Below are positions 55,709 to 64,000 of a DNA stretch of 64,000 nucleotides, piece after piece. The notes under the pieces were generated by a model. It searched no databases. It saw nothing but the letters and a program-made list of their open reading frames with translations, and had not been told where the DNA came from. Source of the DNA: Sphingobium lactosutens DS20 (GTDB lineage: Bacteria > Pseudomonadota > Alphaproteobacteria > Sphingomonadales > Sphingomonadaceae). The stretch lies in assembly GCF_000445105.1 (NCBI RefSeq), contig NZ_ATDP01000097.1, forward strand, positions 124,001 through 188,000, given 5' to 3'. Position numbers and translations under genes: made by a program. How positions within the stretch are numbered: the stretch's first letter is position 1; each line of letters opens with the position of its first letter.

Positions 55709-56919
55709 CGACGAGCCTGCGCATCGCCTTCCTGCCATTGACCGATGCCGCCGTGCTGGCGGTGGCGCGCGAACAGGGCTTTGCCGAGGAGGAGGGGCTG
55801 TCGCTGGACCTGATCCGATCGACAAGCTGGGCGACGCTGCGCGACCGGCTGGTCTACGGACAGGTACATGCGGCGCAGATGCTGGCGCCGCTGGCCGTGG
55901 CGGTGACGTTGGGATTGAGCCAGCAACCCGCTGCGCTGGCCGCGCCATATAAGCTGGGCGTCAATGGCAATATGCTGGTGATGGCGAGCGATTTCGCCGC
56001 TGCGCTCGACCCCGATACTAGCCGACGTCTGTCCGATCCGCTGGGTACCGCGCATGATTTCGCCGCCGCGATCGGCCTGTGGCGGCGCAAGCCGATTATT
56101 GGCGTGGTGCATCGTTTTTCCAGTCATTCGCTGATGCTGCGTTACTGGCTCGCCAATGCGGGCATCGATCCTGACCGGGACGTGGTGCTGCGCGTGCTGC
56201 CGCCGTCGCTGACGGTGGAGGCGATGCGCGCGGGCGAGATAGATGGCTTCATTGCCGGCGAGCCATGGGGCAGCGCGGCGGTAGAGGCGGGGCTGGCCGA
56301 GACGGTCGCAATCGGCGAGCGCATCTGGCAGCGTGGCGTGGAGAAGGTACTCGCTTTCCGCACGCCCTGGCTGGAGGAAAATCCCGACATCGTGGATCGA
56401 TTGTTGCGCGCGCTCATCCGATCGGCTGGCTGGTGCGATGATCCGGCCAATCATGGAGCACTGGCGCAATTGCTGTCCGATCCGCGCTATGTTGATCAGC
56501 CGGCGGACCTTATCGTCCGTGCGCTAGGCGGGCAGATCGTCGTGCGGCAAGGGGAAACGCCTGTTGCCATTCCCGATTTTCTGCTGTTCTCGCGGGAAGC
56601 CACGCCCTTTCCATGGCGCAGTCAGGCGCTCTGGATCTATTCCCAATTCGTTCGTTGGAACATGGTTGAACATGGGCCGGAGGCTTTGGCGAAGGCGGGT
56701 GCCGTGTTCCGTCCCGACATCTTCCGCCGGGCGCTGGCGGACGCGGATGTACCGATGCCGGGCGCCAGTATGAAGGTGGAGGGGGCATTGGGCCTGCCGC
56801 TGGCGGTGGGATCACGCAAGGGTGGATTGACGCTGGGACCGGATCGCTTCTTTGACGGGCGGGTGTTCGATCCGGAACGGATGGATGAATATCTGGCCAA
56901 TTTTGTGTCGCCGCTTTGA
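55705..56919 (+). CDS. nasS: NasS-type nitrate sensor (NrtA/CmpA-like, cytoplasmic)
   Basis: The 404-residue product has the NrtA/CmpA nitrate-binding fold (LRIAFLPLTDAAVLAVAREQ, VYGQVHAAQMLAPLAVAV, GVVHRFSSHSLMLRYWLANA) but lacks a signal peptide, so it stays in the cytoplasm. That trait and its overlap with nasT identify it as NasS, which releases NasT when nitrate or nitrite binds. No ABC transporter genes accompany it. Confidence 0.9.
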   Translation: MTTSLRIAFLPLTDAAVLAVAREQGFAEEEGLSLDLIRSTSWATLRDRLVYGQVHAAQMLAPLAVAVTLGLSQQPAALAAPYKLGVNGNMLVMASDFAAALDPDTSRRLSDPLGTAHDFAAAIGLWRRKPIIGVVHRFSSHSLMLRYWLANAGIDPDRDVVLRVLPPSLTVEAMRAGEIDGFIAGEPWGSAAVEAGLAETVAIGERIWQRGVEKVLAFRTPWLEENPDIVDRLLRALIRSAGWCDDPANHGALAQLLSDPRYVDQPADLIVRALGGQIVVRQGETPVAIPDFLLFSREATPFPWRSQALWIYSQFVRWNMVEHGPEALAKAGAVFRPDIFRRALADADVPMPGASMKVEGALGLPLAVGSRKGGLTLGPDRFFDGRVFDPERMDEYLANFVSPL

Positions 56920-56978
56920 ATCGGCGGGATATTTTGTGCCTTGCAACATGATGTGATTCGCGAGATAACATAACGGTC

Positions 56979-57103
56979 GCGCGACGAAGCGCGCTTATCT
57001 GGATGCGCCGTCCCAATGATGGGGCCGCCATCCTCACTAAATATCGCAGCAAAGCCGCTGACCGGATCATCCCAAGGGATGCTGTCCGGGCTGCGGCTTT
57101 TTT
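56979..57103 (+). promoter_or_regulatory. ANTAR-target leader with terminator, upstream of the nitrate transporter
   Basis: Hairpin P1 is GCGCG-ACGAAG-CGCGC (56979-56994) and P2 is GTCCC-AATGAT-GGGGC (57010-57025); both have six-base loops that start with A. The P2 loop also has G at position 4, as in known ANTAR targets, while P1 has A there. A strong terminator follows: AAAGCCGC (57051-57058) pairs with GCGGCTTT (57093-57100), with extra inner stems and six T (57098-57103). NasT binding is inferred. Confidence 0.75.
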
Positions 57104-57135
57104 CGTGTCCATTTCCGTTTATTGGGGGACGTATC

Positions 57136-58380
57136 ATGGCAACTGCTTATTGGGATCGCGAAGCACTGAATGCCGCGCCCGCGCCGACGACCAGCTTCTG
57201 GAAGGCCGGCCACGCGCCGACCCTTGTCGCTGCATTTCTCTATTTCGACCTTGCCTTCATGGTGTGGGTGCTGCTCGGCCCGCTGGCGCCGATGATTTCC
57301 AAGACGCTGGCGCTGACCCCGGCCGAAAAAGGCCTGATGGTCGCGACGCCGACGCTGGCGGGGGCGCTGCTGCGCGTCGTCAACGGCCTGCTGGTCGATC
57401 GGATCGGCCCCAAATTGTCGGGCGCGATCAGCCAGATCATCGTCATCGCCGGTCTGTTCACCGCCTGGGTGGCGGGGATTGACAGTTTCGGCGGCACGCT
57501 GGCGCTGGGCGTGATCCTGGGCTTTGCCGGCGCGAGTTTCGCGATCGCGCTGCCGCTCGCCAGCCGCTGGTATCCGCCTGAGCATCAGGGCAAGGCGATG
57601 GGCCTGGCCGGCATGGGCAATTCGGGCACCGTGCTCGCGTCGCTCTTTGCCCCGGTGCTGGCCAAGATTTTCGGCTGGAACGCGGTGCTGGGTCTGGCCT
57701 GCATCCCGCTGGCGATCGTCTTCATCCTGTACATGATCATGGCCAAGGACGCGCCCAACGCCCCTGCTCCCAAGAAGATCGTCGAGTATTTCGAGCCTTT
57801 GAAGCGGGCCGACGCCTGGTGGTTGATGGCCTTCTACGCCGTCACCTTCGGCGGGTTCGTGGGTCTGGCCGCCAGCCTGCCCATCTATTTCACCGACCAG
57901 TTCGGCCTGACGCCGATCGTGGCGGGATATTGCACGGCCGGTTGCGTCTTTGCCGGATCGCTGGTGCGGCCGATGGGTGGCGCTCTTGCCGACAGGATTG
58001 GCGGGTCGAAGGCACTGATGATCGTCTATGTCGTGGCCGCCATCGCTCTGGCGGGCGTCAGCCAAGCGACGACGCTGGCAGCGGCTCTCGCCTGCTTCGT
58101 GGTCGCGATGCTGGCACTGGGCACCGGCAATGGTTCGGTATTCCAGCTGGTGCCGCAGCGTTTTCAGGCCGAAATCGGCATCATGACCGGCCTGGTTGGC
58201 ATGGCGGGCGGCATTGGCGGCTTCTACCTTGCTAGTTCGCTGGGCCTTGCCAAGCAACTGACCGGCAGCTTCGCACCCGGCTTCCTGATATTTGCCGGGC
58301 TGGCGATCATCGCCCTGCTGGGGGTGGTGCTGGTCAAGGCCAAGTGGCGCGCAACCTGGAAGACGGGCGCCCGCATCTGA
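57136..58380 (+). CDS. narK: Nitrate/nitrite transporter (MFS, NarK/NNP type)
   Basis: This 414-residue protein has 12 hydrophobic segments. MFS motif A is LLVDRIGPK, and the nitrate signature lies in GFAGASFAIALPLASRWYPP with a second Gly-rich signature GTGNGSVFQLVPQRF. It would import nitrate across the inner membrane for the cytoplasmic reductases encoded downstream. The ATG at 57136 follows GGGGGAC and gives the start MATAYWDREALNAAPAP. It is preceded by a regulated terminator. Confidence 0.93.
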   Translation: MATAYWDREALNAAPAPTTSFWKAGHAPTLVAAFLYFDLAFMVWVLLGPLAPMISKTLALTPAEKGLMVATPTLAGALLRVVNGLLVDRIGPKLSGAISQIIVIAGLFTAWVAGIDSFGGTLALGVILGFAGASFAIALPLASRWYPPEHQGKAMGLAGMGNSGTVLASLFAPVLAKIFGWNAVLGLACIPLAIVFILYMIMAKDAPNAPAPKKIVEYFEPLKRADAWWLMAFYAVTFGGFVGLAASLPIYFTDQFGLTPIVAGYCTAGCVFAGSLVRPMGGALADRIGGSKALMIVYVVAAIALAGVSQATTLAAALACFVVAMLALGTGNGSVFQLVPQRFQAEIGIMTGLVGMAGGIGGFYLASSLGLAKQLTGSFAPGFLIFAGLAIIALLGVVLVKAKWRATWKTGARI

Positions 58381-58458
58381 TCCGGAGAGGAGGGCGGCGG
58401 CGATGACCGCCGCCCCATTCTGGTCGCATCTATCTCGTCCGAGGGGGGCGTGCTTTCC

Positions 58459-59667
58459 ATGAAACATCTTCTCACATCGGCGGCCATACTGGCTGTCGCA
58501 GGGCCGGCTTGCGCCCAGACCATCAGCCTGAAGCCCGTCGCCGAGGCGCGGTTGCGCTACGAACATGCCGATCAGGAAGGATTGCCGGAGGAAAAGGCCG
58601 ATGCGCTGACAGTCCGCGCCCGTGCCGGACTGACGGCCGGCAGCGGACCGCTGTCGGCGACGATCGTGGGGCAGGGGACGCTGGCACTGGTTGATGACTA
58701 TTATGACGGCGTGAATGGTGCGGCCACCCGGCCGATCGTGGCCGATCCTGAAAATATAGCCCTGTATATCGCCCAGCTGCAATATAAGACGAAGGCGCTG
58801 ACCCTGACCAGCGGGCGGCAGAAGATCGTGCTCGATGACGAGCGTTTCGTCGGCAATGTCGCCTTTCGCGATAATGGTCAGACTTTCGACGCCGTGCGCG
58901 CCGAAATCACGCCGGCCAAGGGGCTGAAGCTGGATGTGGCCTATGCCTGGTCCGTGCGAACTATCTGGGGGTTTCAGGGCCAGGGGGCGCGGCAGCAGGC
59001 GGTGAGCGGCGACAATATCCTTGCCAATCTGTCTTATGCCACGCCCGTCGGTACGCTGACCGGCTTTGCCTATCTGGTCGATCAGGATGAAGCGGCGGTG
59101 CAGGCATTTCGCCTGTCCAGCCAGACATATGGCGTGCGACTGGCGGGGGCGCGATCGCTGTCGAAAGTGGCGAAGATCAGCTATCAGCTCAGCTATGCGC
59201 GCCAGTCGGACTATCACCGCAATCCCAACGCCTACAGCGCGGACTATTGGCTGGCGGATGGCACGCTGGACGTGCAGGGATGGAAGCTGAATGGCGGCTA
59301 TGAAGTTTTGGGCGCCAGCCATGGGGCGGCTTTCACCAGCTTCCAGACGCCATTGGGAACCAATTTCAAATTTCAGGGCTGGGCCGATAAATTCCTGACC
59401 ACACCGGGCAATGGCATCCGCGATCTCTATGTCGGCGGCGGCTATGGCTGGAAGCAATTGGGGCCGCTGTCGGGCGTCGCGCTGTCGGCCAGCTGGCATC
59501 GGTTCGACAGCGACCGGCTGGACCAGCATTATGGCAATGAGATCGATCTGCTTGCGTCCGCGAAAGTGAAGAAGACGTTGCTGTCTGTCCGCTATGCCCA
59601 TTATGACGCGAAGGCGATGGCCATCGACACTGACAAGCTTTGGATTCAGGCTGACTGGGCCATTTGA
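58459..59667 (+). CDS. Alginate-export-family outer membrane porin
   Basis: The 402-residue product has a signal peptide (LLTSAAILAVAGPACAQ) and repeated amphipathic beta-strands typical of the alginate_exp porins, such as LQYKTKALTLTSGRQKIVLD and FRDNGQTFDAVRAEITP. These porins accompany nitrate assimilation genes in several alphaproteobacteria and may let nitrate pass the outer membrane, which is inference from context. The ATG at 58459 is preferred over a GTG at 58450. It lies 78 nt after the transporter. Confidence 0.85.
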   Translation: MKHLLTSAAILAVAGPACAQTISLKPVAEARLRYEHADQEGLPEEKADALTVRARAGLTAGSGPLSATIVGQGTLALVDDYYDGVNGAATRPIVADPENIALYIAQLQYKTKALTLTSGRQKIVLDDERFVGNVAFRDNGQTFDAVRAEITPAKGLKLDVAYAWSVRTIWGFQGQGARQQAVSGDNILANLSYATPVGTLTGFAYLVDQDEAAVQAFRLSSQTYGVRLAGARSLSKVAKISYQLSYARQSDYHRNPNAYSADYWLADGTLDVQGWKLNGGYEVLGASHGAAFTSFQTPLGTNFKFQGWADKFLTTPGNGIRDLYVGGGYGWKQLGPLSGVALSASWHRFDSDRLDQHYGNEIDLLASAKVKKTLLSVRYAHYDAKAMAIDTDKLWIQADWAI

Positions 59668-59730
59668 TTGAAAAGCATATTAAGGATTCGCTTGAGCCGT
59701 CAGGCGAATCCGCATATGCTGCACTGCAAG

Positions 59731-59865
59731 GGACAAGGACGTCCTCCTTCACATAGCCGCGGCGGTTCAGGGTAGAACCGGCAAGGCGCGATATGATGGC
59801 AAAGCCGCCATCCTGACTCTCGGAAGCAAAAAGCTCCGGGGGTCAGGATGGCGGCTTTTTCTTTT
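59731..59865 (+). promoter_or_regulatory. ANTAR-target leader with terminator, upstream of nirB
   Basis: P1 is GGAC-AAGGAC-GTCC (59731-59744) and P2 is CGGTTC-AGGGTA-GAACCG (59763-59780). Both hexaloops have A at position 1 and G at position 4, the signature of ANTAR-protein binding hairpins. A 17-bp perfect stem (59801-59817 with 59842-59858) followed by a T-rich stretch forms the terminator, ending 15 nt before nirB. NasT from this locus is the evident partner. Confidence 0.85.
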
Positions 59866-59879
59866 CTAGAGTCACGGGG

Positions 59880-62402
59880 ATGGAATTTCAGGACGGATTG
59901 GCACCGGCGGCAGAGAGCGACGAGGATATCCTCGTCCCCGCCGACGATGTACGGAAACATCTGGTGGTCGTGGGCAACGGCATGGCCGGGTGCCGCGCGG
60001 TCGAGGAATTGCTGGCGCGGGATGCGGGGCGCTATCGCGTCACCATCTTCGGCGCCGAGCCCTATGTGAATTATAATCGGATCATGCTCTCGCCGGTGCT
60101 GGCCGGGGAGAAGACGTTCGATCAGATCGTCATCAACGATCGCTCCTGGTATGCCGACAATGACATCGAACTGATCGCTGGCGATCCGGTGACGGCGATC
60201 GATCGCGATGCCAAATGCGTGACCGCGCAGAGCGGCCGAACGGTTCATTATGACAAGCTGCTGATCGCGACCGGTTCCGACCCGTTCATCATTCCTGTTC
60301 CAGGCAAGGATCTGCCCGGCGTCATCAGCTTCCGCGACATGAAGGATGTCGACACGATGCTGGCGGCGGCGGAAGCCGGCAAGGCCGCAGGCGGTGGCAG
60401 CGCGGTGGTGATCGGCGGTGGTCTGCTTGGTTTGGAAGCGGCGCATGGCCTGACGCTGCGCGGCATGAAGGTGACGGTCATCCACCTGATGGACACGCTG
60501 ATGGAGCGGCAGCTCGACGAGGCAGCCGGTTGGCTGCTCAAGACGGCGCTGGAGGCACGCGGCCAGACGATCCTGACCGGCGCCAATACCGAAGCCATCT
60601 ATGGCGACGGTAAGGTCGAGGGCGTGCGCCTGAAAGATGGCCGCGAGATCCCCGCCAGCCTCGTCGTTATGGCGGTAGGCATCCGCCCTGCGACCGCGCT
60701 GGCCCGTGAAGCCGGGCTGGAGGTCAATCGCGGCATCAAGGTCGATGACCATATGATGACCAGCGACCCCGATGTCCTGGCCGTCGGCGAGTGCGTCGAG
60801 CATGACGGCAATGTCTATGGCCTGGTCGCGCCGCTGTGGGACATGTGCCGCAGCCTCGCCGACGGGCTGACCGATCAGCATAGTGGCTATAAGGGGTCGG
60901 TCACCTCGACCAAGTTGAAGGTCGCGGGGCTGGACGTCTTTTCCGCCGGCGATTTCTCGGGCGGCGAAGGCTGCGAGGACATCGTCCTGCGCGATGCGTC
61001 GCGCGGCGTCTACAAGCGCGTCATCGTCAAGGACGACCGGATCGTCGGCGCGGTGCTCTATGGCGATACAGTCGATGGCGGCTGGTATTTCGACCTGCTC
61101 AGGCGCGAAGAAAATATCGCCGAAATCCGCGACCTGCTGATATTCGGCCAAGCTTTCGCCTCCGGAGGAGGCGCGCTGGACCCTAAGGAGGCCGTTGCGG
61201 CGCTCTCGGACGATGCCGAGATCTGCGGCTGCAACGGCGTCAGCAAGGGCGAGGTCGTGTCCTGCATTGCAGCGGGCAATTGCAGCCTCGATGCCGTCCG
61301 CGCCACCTGCAAGGCGTCGGCGAGTTGCGGCAGTTGCACCGGTCTGGTCGAAAATCTGCTGGCGGTGGTGCTGGGCGACGACGTCAAGTCCGGCCCCAAG
61401 ACGATGTGCAAATGCACCAGCTTCACCCATGACGATGTCCGGCGCGAGATCGTGGCGCAGAATATGCGTTCCATCCCCGAGGTGATGCAGTTGCTGCACT
61501 GGTCGACGCCGGACGGCTGTTCGTCCTGTCGCCCCGCGCTCAACTATTATCTGCTTTGCGCGCTGCCGGGCGAGTATCAGGACGATCAGCAGAGCCGCTT
61601 CGTTAATGAGCGGATGCACGCCAACATTCAGAAGGACGGCACCTATTCGGTCGTCCCGCGCATGTGGGGTGGCCTGACCAACTCGCGTGAATTGCGGGCG
61701 ATTGCCGACGTGGTCGAGAAGTTCAACGCGCCGATGGTGAAGGTGACGGGTGGCCAGCGCCTCGACATTTTCGGGATCAAAAAGGAAGATCTGCCCGCCG
61801 TCTGGGCCGACCTGAATGCCGCGGGCATGGTGTCGGGCCATGCCTATGGCAAGTCGCTGCGGACGGTGAAGACCTGTGTCGGGTCCGAATGGTGCCGCTT
61901 CGGCACGCAGGACTCCACCGGCCTCGGCGTCAAGGTCGAGCGGATGACCTGGGGGTCGTGGATGCCCCATAAGTTCAAGATCGCGGTGTCGGGTTGCCCC
62001 CGCAACTGCGCGGAGGCGACGATCAAGGATTTCGGGGTGGTTTGCGTGGACTCCGGCTATGAACTGCATGTCGGGGGCAATGGTGGCATCCATGTTCGCG
62101 CCACCGACCTGCTGTGCAAGGTGGCAACCGAGCAGGAGGCGATGGATTATTGCGCGGCCTTCACCCAACTTTATCGCGAGGAAGCGCGCTATCTGGAGCG
62201 CACCGCGCCTTGGATCGAGCGGGTCGGCGTCGACTATGTGAAGCAGCGGATCGTCGAGGACGATGCGGGCCGCGAGGCACTCCGCAGCCGCTTCCTCTAT
62301 TCGCAGAGCTTCAGCCAAGAAGACCCATGGGCAGAGCGTGCCGCCGGCGCACAAGCTGAGCTGCACCAGCCCCTCGCCCCTATAGCCATCGCTGCGGAGT
62401 GA
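59880..62402 (+). CDS. nirB: Assimilatory nitrite reductase, large subunit (NAD(P)H)
   Basis: NirB reduces nitrite to ammonium with NAD(P)H. The 840-residue protein has an FAD site (LVVVGNGMAGCRAVEELLA near 28), an NAD(P) site (VVIGGGLLGLEAAHGL near 176) and a BFD-like [2Fe-2S] domain (Cys449 and Cys451, then the SCGSCTG pair). The siroheme-[4Fe-4S] domain has Cys666, Cys672, Cys706 and Cys710 (TCVGSEWC, SGCPRNC). All cofactor ligands are present. It lies directly after a regulated leader. Confidence 0.96.
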   Translation: MEFQDGLAPAAESDEDILVPADDVRKHLVVVGNGMAGCRAVEELLARDAGRYRVTIFGAEPYVNYNRIMLSPVLAGEKTFDQIVINDRSWYADNDIELIAGDPVTAIDRDAKCVTAQSGRTVHYDKLLIATGSDPFIIPVPGKDLPGVISFRDMKDVDTMLAAAEAGKAAGGGSAVVIGGGLLGLEAAHGLTLRGMKVTVIHLMDTLMERQLDEAAGWLLKTALEARGQTILTGANTEAIYGDGKVEGVRLKDGREIPASLVVMAVGIRPATALAREAGLEVNRGIKVDDHMMTSDPDVLAVGECVEHDGNVYGLVAPLWDMCRSLADGLTDQHSGYKGSVTSTKLKVAGLDVFSAGDFSGGEGCEDIVLRDASRGVYKRVIVKDDRIVGAVLYGDTVDGGWYFDLLRREENIAEIRDLLIFGQAFASGGGALDPKEAVAALSDDAEICGCNGVSKGEVVSCIAAGNCSLDAVRATCKASASCGSCTGLVENLLAVVLGDDVKSGPKTMCKCTSFTHDDVRREIVAQNMRSIPEVMQLLHWSTPDGCSSCRPALNYYLLCALPGEYQDDQQSRFVNERMHANIQKDGTYSVVPRMWGGLTNSRELRAIADVVEKFNAPMVKVTGGQRLDIFGIKKEDLPAVWADLNAAGMVSGHAYGKSLRTVKTCVGSEWCRFGTQDSTGLGVKVERMTWGSWMPHKFKIAVSGCPRNCAEATIKDFGVVCVDSGYELHVGGNGGIHVRATDLLCKVATEQEAMDYCAAFTQLYREEARYLERTAPWIERVGVDYVKQRIVEDDAGREALRSRFLYSQSFSQEDPWAERAAGAQAELHQPLAPIAIAAE

Positions 62403-62407
62403 AAGCC

Positions 62408-62743
62408 ATGACCACCTGGATCGACATCGGAACGCTGGCCGACATTCCACAGCGCGGCGCCCGCACGGTACAAATTGCCGGCGAGAAGGAAATCGCGGTG
62501 TTCCGCACCGGCGACGACCATGTCTTCGCACTGGTCAATGAATGTCCGCACAAGAAAGGCCCACTGAGCCAGGGCATCGTCCATGGCCACAGCGTCGCCT
62601 GCCCGCTGCACAACTGGAACATCGCCCTGGAAACGGGCCAGGCGCAGGGCGCGGACGAGGGCTGCACGCCGACCATCGCGGTGCGGATGGACGGTGAGCG
62701 TATCCTGATTGCGCGGCCGATCGCGATGCAGGCGGCGGCCTGA
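62408..62743 (+). CDS. nirD: Nitrite reductase small subunit NirD
   Basis: The 111-residue product has a Rieske-like fold with all four ligands (Cys46, His48 in ECPHKKGPL; Cys65, His68 in ACPLHNW), so it probably binds a [2Fe-2S] cluster, unlike some enteric NirD proteins that lost the cysteines. It partners NirB. The ATG at 62408 is 5 nt after the nirB stop; its stop shares one base with the next start (TGATG). Confidence 0.94.
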   Translation: MTTWIDIGTLADIPQRGARTVQIAGEKEIAVFRTGDDHVFALVNECPHKKGPLSQGIVHGHSVACPLHNWNIALETGQAQGADEGCTPTIAVRMDGERILIARPIAMQAAA

Positions 62744-64000
62744 TGGAGCAAACGGTCCGCACCACCTGCGCCTATTGCGGCGTCGGCTGCGGCATTTCGG
62801 CCACGCCGACCGGGCCGCGATCGGTGGTCATCAAGGGGGACGAGGCGCATCCGGCCAATGGTGGGCGCCTCTGTTCCAAGGGCACGCATCTGGGCGAGAC
62901 GATGGGGCTGACTGGCCGGCTGCTGCATCCGATGATCGGCGCCAAGCGGGCGAGCTGGGACAAGGCGCTGGACCTTGTGGCGAAGCGTTTCAAGGAAACG
63001 ATCGACCGTTACGGCGCCGACAGCGTGGCATTCTATGTCTCCGGCCAATTGATGACCGAGGATTATTATGTCGCCAACAAGTTTATGAAGGGCTTCATCG
63101 GATCGGCGAACATCGATACCAATTCGCGCCTGTGCATGTCGAGCGCGGTCGCCGGGCATAACCGGGCCTTCGGCGAGGATATCGTCCCCGCCACCTATGG
63201 TGACCTGGAGGAAGCCGACCTGATCGTGCTGGTCGGCTCCAACACCGCCTGGTGCCACCCGATCGTCTATCAGCGTATCCAGGCTGCTCGCGCCGTGCGC
63301 GGCACGAAGCTGGTCGTGATCGACCCGCGCCGCACCGAAACCTGTGAGGGCGCCGACCTGCATTTGGCCGTAAAGCCCGGCACCGACGTAGCCCTGATGA
63401 ACGGCCTGCTGGCTTGGTGTGATGCGGAAGGGACCACTGATCTCGACTGGCTGGCCGATCATGTGAACGCGCCCGAAGGCTTCTGGGAGCATATCCGCAC
63501 CGGCCATGATCTTTGGACCACGGCCGCGACCTGCGACGTTGAACCGGCGCTGTTGAAGCAGTTTTTCGAACTGTTCGCGGCGACCCCACGCACCGTCACC
63601 TTGTTCAGTCAGGGCATCAACCAGTCGATCCGCGGCACCGATCAGGTCAATGCGATCATCAACGTCCATCTGGCGACGGGCCGCATCGGCAAGCCCGGCG
63701 CGGCGCCTTTCTCGATCACCGGCCAGCCCAACGCGATGGGTGGACGCGAGGTCGGGGGCCTCGCTTCGACGCTGGCGGCGCATATGGACTTCGCGCCGGA
63801 GAATGTGGCGCGGGTTGGCCGCTTCTGGGCCGCGCCGACCATGGCCACCAAGCCGGGGCTGAAAGCTGTAGACCTGTTCCGCGCGATCCATGAAGGGCGG
63901 ATCAAGGCGTTGTGGATCATGGCGACCAACCCGGCCGTCTCGCTGCCCGATGCGGGCCGCGTGCGCGAGGCATTAGAGTCGATCCCTTTTTTGGTCGTGT
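62743..64000 (+). CDS. Assimilatory nitrate reductase catalytic subunit (3' end beyond window)
   Basis: About 419 codons are visible of a molybdopterin enzyme that reduces nitrate to nitrite in the cytoplasm. The N-terminal [4Fe-4S] ligands are Cys9, Cys12, Cys16 and Cys44 (TCAYCGVGCGIS, LCSKG). The molybdenum-ligand Cys is about residue 131 in NSRLCMSSAVAG. LIVLVGSNTAWCHP and VVIDPRRTET match the MGD-binding regions of the NasA/NasC/NarB family. The frame is open to the window edge. It is coupled to nirD. Confidence 0.93.
   Translation, partial: MEQTVRTTCAYCGVGCGISATPTGPRSVVIKGDEAHPANGGRLCSKGTHLGETMGLTGRLLHPMIGAKRASWDKALDLVAKRFKETIDRYGADSVAFYVSGQLMTEDYYVANKFMKGFIGSANIDTNSRLCMSSAVAGHNRAFGEDIVPATYGDLEEADLIVLVGSNTAWCHPIVYQRIQAARAVRGTKLVVIDPRRTETCEGADLHLAVKPGTDVALMNGLLAWCDAEGTTDLDWLADHVNAPEGFWEHIRTGHDLWTTAATCDVEPALLKQFFELFAATPRTVTLFSQGINQSIRGTDQVNAIINVHLATGRIGKPGAAPFSITGQPNAMGGREVGGLASTLAAHMDFAPENVARVGRFWAAPTMATKPGLKAVDLFRAIHEGRIKALWIMATNPAVSLPDAGRVREALESIPFLVV

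Noticed and set aside
57067..59601. An 844-codon open frame on the minus strand across narK and the porin gene
   Set aside because: It is antisense to two well-supported genes, has no family match and contains repetitive Arg/His/Gln-rich sequence typical of reverse-strand shadows in high-GC DNA.
59700..62531. A 943-codon minus-strand frame opposite nirB
   Set aside because: It mirrors the coding pattern of nirB and covers the leader and nirD start. Its sequence is not protein-like.

Overview
The window is high-GC chromosomal DNA from an alphaproteobacterium. It is most likely a sphingomonad of the Sphingobium/Sphingomonas type. The evidence is the gene content and protein style: a DUF2093 protein, SPOR-domain proteins, TonB-dependent receptors with a VVTAQKR box, a DUF934/DUF2849 sulfite-reduction operon and NasS/NasT nitrate control. 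Species is not resolved and no rRNA, tRNA or CRISPR array was seen.

Region 1 (1-12.3 kb) is core housekeeping on the plus strand: tdk, truB, rpsO, pnp, a sensor kinase, bamD, recN, a DUF4396 membrane protein and ligA. One HAD phosphatase lies on the minus strand. truB carries a 63-bp palindromic element inserted in frame. pnp has a multi-hairpin leader.

Region 2 (12.3-31.6 kb) opens with a minus-strand assimilatory sulfate operon (cobA, DUF2849, cysI, DUF934, cysH). It is followed by astD, selO, an alpha/beta hydrolase with a glycosyltransferase, a flavin oxidoreductase, purU, and a second astD-like gene coupled to a DUF1338 2-oxoadipate enzyme and a divergent LysR gene. The region ends with an orphan ParA locus flanked by two SPOR-domain proteins.

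Region 3 (31.8-47.8 kb) is an accessory island for aromatic catabolism. One minus-strand operon encodes a SnoaL-like protein, an alpha/beta hydrolase, a FAH-family enzyme, a BKACE-family enzyme, a Rieske oxygenase and a TonB receptor. A second set holds a LigB-type extradiol dioxygenase, a thioesterase, a TetR regulator and two more Rieske oxygenases. The island is decaying. An IS3-family element splits the thioesterase and leaves a 4-bp target duplication. An apparently identical copy truncates a second TonB receptor, and one Rieske gene is frameshifted. A shared ATGAC-N5-GTC motif lies upstream of three transcription units and is a candidate TetR operator.

Region 4 (47.9-55 kb) holds a Crp/Fnr-type regulator, NAD synthesis genes (pncC overlapping nadE) and a compact five-gene cluster (SRPBCC protein, zinc dehydrogenase, DUF4142 lipoprotein, SDR, small hydrophilic protein) that looks stress-related.

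Region 5 (55.1-64 kb) is a nitrate/nitrite assimilation locus: nasT (ANTAR antiterminator), nasS (nitrate sensor), a nitrate transporter, an outer-membrane porin, nirB, nirD and the start of the assimilatory nitrate reductase. Two untranslated leaders, before the transporter and before nirB, each show a pair of hexaloop hairpins followed by a strong terminator. This is the architecture expected for NasT-controlled antitermination. The siroheme needed by CysI and NirB can be supplied by the cobA gene in region 2.
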